The translations under genes and the position numbers were made by a program. 64,000 bases of DNA from NCBI GenBank assembly GCA_002347095.1, contig DDWZ01000026.1, positions 62,001 to 126,000 on the forward strand. Reading direction: 5' to 3'. The number at the start of each line of letters is the position of its first letter. Within the stretch, counting starts at the first letter, position 1. The DNA is from Desulfobulbaceae bacterium UBA2273 (GTDB lineage Bacteria > Desulfobacterota > Desulfobulbia > Desulfobulbales > Desulfurivibrionaceae). Under the pieces are notes generated by a model, which was not told the origin of the DNA, ran no database searches, and worked only from the letters and a program-made list of their open reading frames with translations. This document shows positions 26,253-33,288 of this stretch, piece by piece.

Positions 26253-28835
26253 TTATTCTTTGTCCATCAGCCCGGACAGTGCATAATTGCCTTCCATAAA
26301 AGCACGAGCCACCCTGCCGATCATCGCATCGTCGCCCATGGCCGCATCCAGCAGCCTGGTAAAGCCCAGAATCCTGCCAACCATCACCAGCTTTTCCTCG
26401 ATGGCCTCCCTGGCCGCCCCCTGTAGCGAGGCGTTGACCAGATCCTCTTTGACATTCACGGAAAAGCCATAGTGCTCGAAGATCTCGCCGATGCACAGGG
26501 CGCGCCGCCGCCGCCGTGTAAGAGAGGTGCCGCCGCCCTTGAAGCGGAACTTGATATGGTTGCTGCGCGGCTCCGGGGAAGCAACCGCGTCGATCATGAT
26601 GAAGTGAAAATCCATGCGGGCATTCATGTTGCAGTAATCGCGGCTGACCATGGCGTAATTGGGCATGCCGATGGGCCGCTCCGACTTCTGGTCGGTAATA
26701 AAGGAGGACATCACCGAGCCTATGGGCGTCCCGCCGGGCGGCGGCCCCCAGTGCAGGCCAGGGGTGGTGATCCCCTGCCACAGCGCCTGAAAGGGGTGGG
26801 AAACCACCGCTCCCGGCGGAATTCTCCGGCGTTTTGGCCCGGCCACGACCACTCCACCGCCCATATCGATAACGCTGACAAAGAAAGGCACCGGCGAATC
26901 GATGGCATGCACCACGCCGAGGTTTTCCTCCAGCATCTCGTCTCCGGCATGGAACATGGACAACACCGCCTTTTCATGGACAAAGCGGACAATATCATGG
27001 AGCGATTTACATTCGACAATGGAAAAGGTGGGGCCGTAGGCATCGGTGAGATGCAGCACCGTTACCAGTTCCTGCAACTCGCGATGCAGCGGCGGCAAGG
27101 GCACCCGCATCCTGCGGACACCGGGCGGGCCATGTTGCCATGCCTTCTCCGCGGCGCTGATCTCTTCGGGGCTGGCCTCGTACACCCTGCCCTGGTTGCC
27201 GTCCACGGTGATCCACTGCCCGTCAGGCAAGAGAGTGGAACCATCGTGCACGCCGCACACCATCGGGGTTTGCTGTTCGCGGGCAACGCAGGCCAGATGA
27301 TCGGCCGGGCTGCCCAGCTCCACCAGCACCGCCGCCACCTGGCCCAGGAGGTTGGCCGCTTCGACAAAACTCTGCTGCATGACCAGGACCACCGGTTCCT
27401 GGGGGATGTTCTCGAAATCCTTTCTCCCTTTCACCACCAAGACCCGGCCGGTAGCCCTTCCCCCCGAGGCTCTCCCCCCTTGCGCCAAAACCGGGGACAC
27501 TTCCCGCCGGTCGTCCGTAGCCGGAAGGCCCATGGTGGTCATGGGCCGCACCTGGAGAATGACCACCGCCCCTGTGCGGGTCACCGCCCATTCCAGGTCC
27601 AGGGGCAGCCCCTCGCGCCTTTCCAGTTCCCTGCCCCACCCGGCCAAAGCTTGCAGTTCCGCCTCGCTGAGCACCGGCTGTAGACGGGCCTCCGGGGGAA
27701 GCTCGCGCCAGGCCACGCCGCCCGCTTCCTCGCAGACCAGCAGGCGTTCCTTGCTGGCGACGGTGGAACGCTCCCAATCCACCCTGCCGTCCGCGCCGAC
27801 CAGATAGAGATCCGCGGCAGCGCTGCCGGAAACCGCGGCCTCGCCCAAGCCGGGCACCGCGCTGACCAGCATCAACCCGCTTTCCGGCTCCTGGGGAGAG
27901 CGGGTCAGCAGCACGCCTGCCGCCCTGGCCTCCACCATCTCCAGGCACAGCACCGCCATGTCGAAACGCAGGGGGTCCAGCCCGGCGTTGAGCCGGTAGG
28001 CAAGGCTCCGGGCGTTGAAATTACTGGCCACCACCTCCTTGAACGCCGCAAGAAACTGCGCCTCGTCGCGGACATTGAGCACCGAGCTGAATTGCCCGGC
28101 AAAGGAATGGCGGCTGCCGTCCTCGCTGATGCTGCTGCTGCGCACCGCCAACGGTTTGCCGTTTTCAAGGAATGTGCGGGCCGCCGCCGTGATTTCCTCG
28201 GCCAGGGCCGGAGGAATCGACGCCTGGGTGATCAAACCTTGCACCTGAGCGGCAATGGCACCGGAAACATGCTTTTCTTTATCCGCGCCGTGGGTGGCCA
28301 AAAGATGGACCAATTCCAGGGAGAGTCCGGTGTGTTCGAGAAAAAACCGGCAGCCTGCCAGGGTAACCACAAAGCCGTCCGGCACGGGCAGGCCATTCTT
28401 GCGCAATTCCGCCAGAGCCGCGGCCTTATTGCCGGTTTGGCCCTTGAGGCCGCCGTGGATTTGGGCCAGCGGCAAGACGCAGGGACGATTTTCGGGTGAG
28501 GCAAGACGGGCGAGCGTATCCTGAACGCGTTTGGCGATTGCCTGATGAACGGCAAACAGCCCCCTGTAGCGGCTGCCGGCCAGGGTTTCCAGTTGGGCGA
28601 CCATCTCGGCGGTTTCCTCGACGAGCCGGAGGACAAGCTTCGTAAGGCCTGCGGGGTCCCCCTGCATCCGCAAATGGATGCTGATCTCGGTGAGGCAATC
28701 CACGGCCCGATTGTTGCCGGCAAGAAGAGAACGGAACACATGGTAGCGCGCCTTGAGCAGGTGTTGCGAATCCGTTTTCCGCTGCTGGCGAACCTCCCGC
28801 AACTTGGCGATTTTTTGGCTGAACCAGCGGCGCAC
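26253..28835 (-). CDS. PEP-synthase-like phosphotransferase, paralog B
   Basis: This is an 860-aa protein with the same layout as paralogs A, C and D: a helical N-terminus, ATP-grasp (NKAAALAELRKNGLPVPDGF near 135, LAVRSSSISEDGSRHSFAG near 225, PGLGEAAVSG), swivel domain with SPADHLACVARE and His513, then the shared C-terminal domain (CKSLHDIVRFVHEKA, VIDMGGG, NHIKFRFKGG, GRILGFTRLLD). It is the most divergent copy: the glycine before K in the first motif reads GNK rather than GGK, and NHIYFRF is NHIKFRF. It begins with GTG directly after the stop of paralog C, preceded by GGAGGAGGGG. Confidence 0.83.
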   Translation of the reverse strand: MRRWFSQKIAKLREVRQQRKTDSQHLLKARYHVFRSLLAGNNRAVDCLTEISIHLRMQGDPAGLTKLVLRLVEETAEMVAQLETLAGSRYRGLFAVHQAIAKRVQDTLARLASPENRPCVLPLAQIHGGLKGQTGNKAAALAELRKNGLPVPDGFVVTLAGCRFFLEHTGLSLELVHLLATHGADKEKHVSGAIAAQVQGLITQASIPPALAEEITAAARTFLENGKPLAVRSSSISEDGSRHSFAGQFSSVLNVRDEAQFLAAFKEVVASNFNARSLAYRLNAGLDPLRFDMAVLCLEMVEARAAGVLLTRSPQEPESGLMLVSAVPGLGEAAVSGSAAADLYLVGADGRVDWERSTVASKERLLVCEEAGGVAWRELPPEARLQPVLSEAELQALAGWGRELERREGLPLDLEWAVTRTGAVVILQVRPMTTMGLPATDDRREVSPVLAQGGRASGGRATGRVLVVKGRKDFENIPQEPVVLVMQQSFVEAANLLGQVAAVLVELGSPADHLACVAREQQTPMVCGVHDGSTLLPDGQWITVDGNQGRVYEASPEEISAAEKAWQHGPPGVRRMRVPLPPLHRELQELVTVLHLTDAYGPTFSIVECKSLHDIVRFVHEKAVLSMFHAGDEMLEENLGVVHAIDSPVPFFVSVIDMGGGVVVAGPKRRRIPPGAVVSHPFQALWQGITTPGLHWGPPPGGTPIGSVMSSFITDQKSERPIGMPNYAMVSRDYCNMNARMDFHFIMIDAVASPEPRSNHIKFRFKGGGTSLTRRRRRALCIGEIFEHYGFSVNVKEDLVNASLQGAAREAIEEKLVMVGRILGFTRLLDAAMGDDAMIGRVARAFMEGNYALSGLMDKE

Positions 28836-31382
28836 CTACCCCTCCTCCCCTGCCTGCTCCTGCCTGATGCTTACGAGAAAACGCTGAAAAAACTCTTCGA
28901 TGGCCGCCTCGTCGCGCATCCGCACGTCAAGCTGACGGGTGAAGGAGATCAGCTCGCCCAGCCGGACCAGCACCCGCTCCATCCTCGGGACATCGAGGTT
29001 CCTGGCCTTGGCGATCACCAGGTCGCCGGTGCGCTCCACCTTGAAATAGAGGCCGGAGAGAATGGCGCTGATCAACCGGGCCCGCCACTCGCGTTTGGCC
29101 TTTTCCGCCATCCCGCCGGCAAAACGGAAGTAGATGTAGTTGTTGTCCGGATCCGGCGACATGTAGGCGTCCACCACGTTGAGATGATACCCCAGACGCA
29201 GGCAGAGATTACAGTAATGCTCGGCAATGATCCCCAGGTTGTCCCCGGGATAGGCCGGGCCGGTGAGCAGGGCCAGCGGCTTGCCGATCCCGGAGAGAAT
29301 ATCCCTGAGTCCCAGCACCACCGGCTCCCTGGCAGCCTGATCCTCCTTGAGAAACCCCTGAAGAATGGCGATCAGCGGCCGGCTGTTCAGCATCTCCATG
29401 GCGATTGCTCCACTGCTGGGCGCTTCCGGCTTGAATCCCGAGCCCAGGTCGATGACCCGCAATTTAAGCGGGATCGGCAGTTGCACCGGCCGGCTCAGTT
29501 CCTCTTGGGAGTCGCTCTGCTCGGCATGAAAATGAATCAGCGCGTCAATGGCCTTTTCATGGGCAAAACGGAGGATATCGTGGAAGGTCTGGCAGTTTTC
29601 CGCCTTGAAGTCAACGGAGGTCGGATCGGCCAGGGTGATGGGGGCCACCCAACGCAGGATGCGGCGGAGAATCCGGAGCTCCTGCGAACTGCGGTAGTCA
29701 TCCTGTTCAGCATCATGCAAGCGGACCAGCCCTGCGATGATTCCCTGATAGACCTGCTTGTTTTCCACATCCACCGTAACTTCCGCCCCCTCGGCGAGAA
29801 GCTTTACCGCCTCGCCGGTTCCAAACAGGGCCGGAGTCCGGTATTCCCGGGCAATGGTGGCCAGATGTCCGGTGGGGCCGCCGATTTCGGTGATGATAGC
29901 GGCGGCCCGCCAGACAATGGGACTCAGTTGCGGGCTGGGGAAACGGGCCACGGCGATGGCCCCCACCGGAAACTGTTCCGGGTCGGTGTTCTGATCGACA
30001 TGCACCACCCTTCCCGCGGCAATGCCCAGGTGGGCGACCTGCCCTTTGCCAGACATCAACGGGATGGCCGCGGCCAGCTCGGCGGCCAGCTCGCCGGGAA
30101 GCGGCGGCGGTTTGGCGGGCAAGGACAGGGGACGGCTTTGCAGGATCACCGGCTCGTCTTCCAAGGCCCACTCGATATCCTGGGGCTCGCCAAAGGTTTT
30201 TTCCAGCAACAGGGCCTGCTCGGCAAGCCTGGAAAGCTCCTTGGGCGAGAGGGTTGCCGAGCCGCGCCGCAGACCGCTGGGTAGCAGATCGAACGCTTCC
30301 CTGGCGGCTAAAAATGAATCCGGCATGACGATTTCGCTGGTCAGCGGCGGAAAAGGCCAGGTCCGGCTCATGACAAACCGGTCGGCCTGTCTGTGCCCGG
30401 ACACCAGATCATGGGCCGCACCGCGCAGGGAAGTGATGAGCAGTTGGTTCTTCTCGGGTGCTTCCGGGTCGCGGCTGTAAGTTACCCCCGCGACGCGGGA
30501 GGTGATCATCGGCTGCACCCCGGCTGCCATGGGGACTTCCCGGCTGCCGGTCGTTGAGCCGAGATACTCCAGGGCCGCGACGGAAAAGCGCGATCCGATC
30601 ACCCGCCGGTAGGCGTCGAGCACCGAAGAAAGATCGGGCCGCACCTCGAGCACCGAATGGAATTGCCCGGCAAAGCTGCGGGTTACTGCATCTTCGCCCA
30701 TTCCGCTTGAGCGGACCGCCAGGGGCACCGCCCCCCCAGCCCGCTTGAGCAGTTGGGCCAGCTCGTCTTGCACCGCCGCCACCAACTGTTCCGGAAAGCG
30801 GGCCTGCCGCAGCGACCCCGCGATGCGTTCGCTGTGCTTGCGGCTGCTGCCCGGCGCAACGCGGATGGCGTCGATCCGGGCAAAAAGGTCGTTTGCCTCC
30901 ATGAATTCGCGGTAGGCGGCAACGGTGATGGCAAAACCATCCGGGGTCCGAAGATGCAGCCGGTTGCGAATCTCGCTCAAGGTGGCGTTCTTGCCTCCCA
31001 CCAGCTCCTCGAAATCGCTGTTGAGCAGATCATAGGTCAAGGTACGATGAGAGTCATACGGACCGGCATATTCCAGGGCCAGGCCGGAAAGTTTGCCGGC
31101 GATTTCTTCGTAACGATCGTACAGAACAAGATAGCGGTTGCTGGTCAGGCTACCCAGGCAGGAAACCACTTCCCGCACCAGCTCGTTCAACCCGGCCACC
31201 GCCTCGCTTAAAAATTTCCGGTCAAAGACATATTCTCCGGCCAGGGCTCCTTCCATGCGGCCGATCTTTTCCAACACCGCGTTGTTCAGGGTAAGCAGCC
31301 GGCGAAAAAGCCGGAAGGAGGCGGCAAACGAGGAATGATCTGCCTTGGTCGCGCTGGAGAAAGGATTAGAGGGAAAAGCCAT
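28836..31382 (-). CDS. PEP-synthase-like phosphotransferase, paralog C
   Basis: This 848-aa protein starts at ATG 31382 (MAFPSNPFSSATK), one base after the kinase 2 stop; an upstream in-frame start at 31469 would overlap the kinase by 86 nt. It has the helical N-terminus, ATP-grasp (VGGKNATLSEI, LAVRSSGMGEDAVTRSFAG, QDIEWALE), swivel domain GPTGHLATIARE with His506, and the shared C-terminal domain (CQTFHDILRFAHEKA, VIDLGSG, NYIYFRFAGG, GELISFTRQLD). The usual GLGxxVVxG segment of the ATP-grasp reads RGAAHDLVSG, so nucleotide handling may differ from the other copies. Confidence 0.83.
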   Translation of the reverse strand: MAFPSNPFSSATKADHSSFAASFRLFRRLLTLNNAVLEKIGRMEGALAGEYVFDRKFLSEAVAGLNELVREVVSCLGSLTSNRYLVLYDRYEEIAGKLSGLALEYAGPYDSHRTLTYDLLNSDFEELVGGKNATLSEIRNRLHLRTPDGFAITVAAYREFMEANDLFARIDAIRVAPGSSRKHSERIAGSLRQARFPEQLVAAVQDELAQLLKRAGGAVPLAVRSSGMGEDAVTRSFAGQFHSVLEVRPDLSSVLDAYRRVIGSRFSVAALEYLGSTTGSREVPMAAGVQPMITSRVAGVTYSRDPEAPEKNQLLITSLRGAAHDLVSGHRQADRFVMSRTWPFPPLTSEIVMPDSFLAAREAFDLLPSGLRRGSATLSPKELSRLAEQALLLEKTFGEPQDIEWALEDEPVILQSRPLSLPAKPPPLPGELAAELAAAIPLMSGKGQVAHLGIAAGRVVHVDQNTDPEQFPVGAIAVARFPSPQLSPIVWRAAAIITEIGGPTGHLATIAREYRTPALFGTGEAVKLLAEGAEVTVDVENKQVYQGIIAGLVRLHDAEQDDYRSSQELRILRRILRWVAPITLADPTSVDFKAENCQTFHDILRFAHEKAIDALIHFHAEQSDSQEELSRPVQLPIPLKLRVIDLGSGFKPEAPSSGAIAMEMLNSRPLIAILQGFLKEDQAAREPVVLGLRDILSGIGKPLALLTGPAYPGDNLGIIAEHYCNLCLRLGYHLNVVDAYMSPDPDNNYIYFRFAGGMAEKAKREWRARLISAILSGLYFKVERTGDLVIAKARNLDVPRMERVLVRLGELISFTRQLDVRMRDEAAIEEFFQRFLVSIRQEQAGEEG

Positions 31383-31383
31383 C

Positions 31384-32886
31384 TCAGAGGTCCTTGGACA
31401 AGCGGGGAAAGATGAGCGTGAAGGTCGTGCCCCTGCCCGGCTCGCTTTCCACCTCGATGTCGCCGCCATGGTCCTTGACGATGGCGTAGCTCAAGGAGAG
31501 GCCGAGGCCGGTCCCCTCGTTCTTGGTGGTAAAAAACGGGTCGAAGATACGGGTCAAAGCCTCGGGGGCGATGCCCGCCCCGGTATCGCTGACCACGACG
31601 CGCGCCTCTTGCCCCTGGGCGCTCACGGCAAGATCAAGACGGCCGTCGGGCTGCATGGCCTGGACCGCGTTGAGCATCAGGTTGACCAGCACCTGCTGCA
31701 AATGATTGGGGGTGCCGCTGACCAGCACCGGCTCATCGGGATGGTGGAAATTGTGGACGATCCCACCCAGGCGGAATTGATTCTTCACCAGGGCAATAGA
31801 GCTTTCCATCAGCGCCACGAGATCAACCGGCACCATGATATTGGACTTGCGGGTTCGGGAAAACTCAAGCAGATGGTGCACCACCTCCCTGGCCCGGTCG
31901 GACTGGACCAGAATGTCGCGCACCATGTCCATCCGTTCGCTGCAGGCCAGGTTGGGAAGATCCTCCAGCAGCACCTCGGCGGTGAGGGAGATATTGTTCA
32001 ACGGATTGTTGATCTCATGGGCGATGCCGGCGGTGACCTTGCCGATGGCCGCCAATTTTTCCGATTGCACCAACTGATTTTGCTTGGCATTCAGGGCTTG
32101 GAGCATGAGATTCAGGGAATTGACCAGCTCTATCCCTTCCACCGAACACTGGATGTCACTGTTCATCGGAATGGAGCTCATCTCCCCCTGCTTGATCCTG
32201 GACGAGGCCTCGCGAATGGCGGTAAGAGGCCGCATGATCCAGCGCATCATATAGAGAATCAGCACGGAGCCAAGCCCCACGGCCAGGGCGAGAATGAGCA
32301 CCGCGGTTTTCTGATAGCCCGCGACCTCGCGCTCCACCCGGATCCGCGCCTTGGTATCCATCTCGAAGATACTTTTGGTGATGTTCTGGCCGTGTTTGCG
32401 CAGGGAATTTTCCAGGGATTGCTTGGTCCGGGGAGACAATTCGTCCCGCAGGAGTTGCCGGGAAATGGTTTCGTACCGGCCAAGCTCCTCGTCGTACAGC
32501 AATTCCAGCTCGTTTTTGTTTTCAAGAAGAACCGCCTTCACCGCGACAATGGACGCCCTGACCTGATCCACATAATCCAGGGCGTTGAGCAAATCCTTCC
32601 GGTCATTGAACAGAAAATAATTTTTTTCATGCCGCCGGATTTCGAGCACTTTCTGGTTCAGCTCATAAAACGATTCGATGATCCGGATCTTATCCTCCAT
32701 GCGCCACAGGGCAAAGCTGGCGGTGGCCGTGGCGATGATGCCAAGGCCCGCGACAATGGAGATCATGACCAGGAGTTTCCCCCGGATGGAACGGATTCCG
32801 GGGAAAAGGAACCGGCAAGGGGACGGGGCCGGAGCACCTTCCGCCTGATCGGTTGGGTCTTGGGGGGCCGGGAGAGTGGGACTCAT
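31384..32886 (-). CDS. Membrane histidine kinase 2
   Basis: This 500-aa kinase is built like kinase 1. It has a proline-rich cytoplasmic N-terminus of about 35 residues, a membrane helix near 38-60, a helical periplasmic sensor with RRHEKNYFLFNDRKDL, a second helix near 202-225, and HAMP. HisKA has [18 protein letters not shown] and the HATPase has NAVQAM, VSDTGAGIAPEAL and GTGLGLSLSYAI. The EKNYFL motif in the same place as in kinase 1 suggests both sense related signals. Its start overlaps response regulator 2 by 4 nt (ATGA), and paralog C follows after 1 nt. Confidence 0.92.
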   Translation of the reverse strand: MSPTLPAPQDPTDQAEGAPAPSPCRFLFPGIRSIRGKLLVMISIVAGLGIIATATASFALWRMEDKIRIIESFYELNQKVLEIRRHEKNYFLFNDRKDLLNALDYVDQVRASIVAVKAVLLENKNELELLYDEELGRYETISRQLLRDELSPRTKQSLENSLRKHGQNITKSIFEMDTKARIRVEREVAGYQKTAVLILALAVGLGSVLILYMMRWIMRPLTAIREASSRIKQGEMSSIPMNSDIQCSVEGIELVNSLNLMLQALNAKQNQLVQSEKLAAIGKVTAGIAHEINNPLNNISLTAEVLLEDLPNLACSERMDMVRDILVQSDRAREVVHHLLEFSRTRKSNIMVPVDLVALMESSIALVKNQFRLGGIVHNFHHPDEPVLVSGTPNHLQQVLVNLMLNAVQAMQPDGRLDLAVSAQGQEARVVVSDTGAGIAPEALTRIFDPFFTTKNEGTGLGLSLSYAIVKDHGGDIEVESEPGRGTTFTLIFPRLSKDL

Positions 32887-33269
32887 GCTTTCAGTCCGTC
32901 GGTTTCCATGGCGCGGTAAATAACCTGCTTCAGCTCATCCAGCCGGAAAGGCTTGGCCAGGAAGGCAAACACCCCTTCCCGGTCCGCCAGTTCCGCCGTA
33001 TCCGGCGAGGCATAGCCGGTGATGATGATCACCCGGGTTTCAGGATTCATGGCCCGGACCCTTTTGAGCACCTCGATGCCGTCAATCCCTTCCATCTTCA
33101 GATCGGTCACCACGATGTCAAAGGGTTTTTCCGCCATGGCCGCGAGGGCCGCCACCGAATCGGTATAGGTCTCAATGGCGAAACCTATCTTGCCGAACAC
33201 CTGCTTGAGCCGCTTGCCGACAATGGGTTCGTCGTCCACCACCAGCAGCCGCATGTTCGTCTCACTCAT
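32883..33269 (-). CDS. Single-domain response regulator 2
   Basis: This 128-aa CheY-like receiver shows VVDDEPIVGKRL, the phospho-acceptor in IVVTDLKMEGIDG, the Thr in IITGYAS and the Lys in FLAKPFRLDEL. No output domain is present. The start is ATG 33269 (MSETNMRLLVV), which follows GGGAGGGAGAAGC; upstream in-frame starts overlap paralog D. It lies between paralog D and its probable cognate kinase 2, which it overlaps by 4 nt. In kinase 1 and regulator 1 the order is kinase first; here the regulator comes first. Confidence 0.92.
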   Translation of the reverse strand: MSETNMRLLVVDDEPIVGKRLKQVFGKIGFAIETYTDSVAALAAMAEKPFDIVVTDLKMEGIDGIEVLKRVRAMNPETRVIIITGYASPDTAELADREGVFAFLAKPFRLDELKQVIYRAMETDGLKA

Positions 33270-33288
33270 TGCTTCTCCCTCCCTGCTA

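Noticed and set aside
24694..26781. 695-codon version of the triple DUF202 protein
   Set aside because: The first 182 codons overlap paralog B in another frame and give nonsense-like sequence; the proper start is ATG 26235 behind the paralog B stop.
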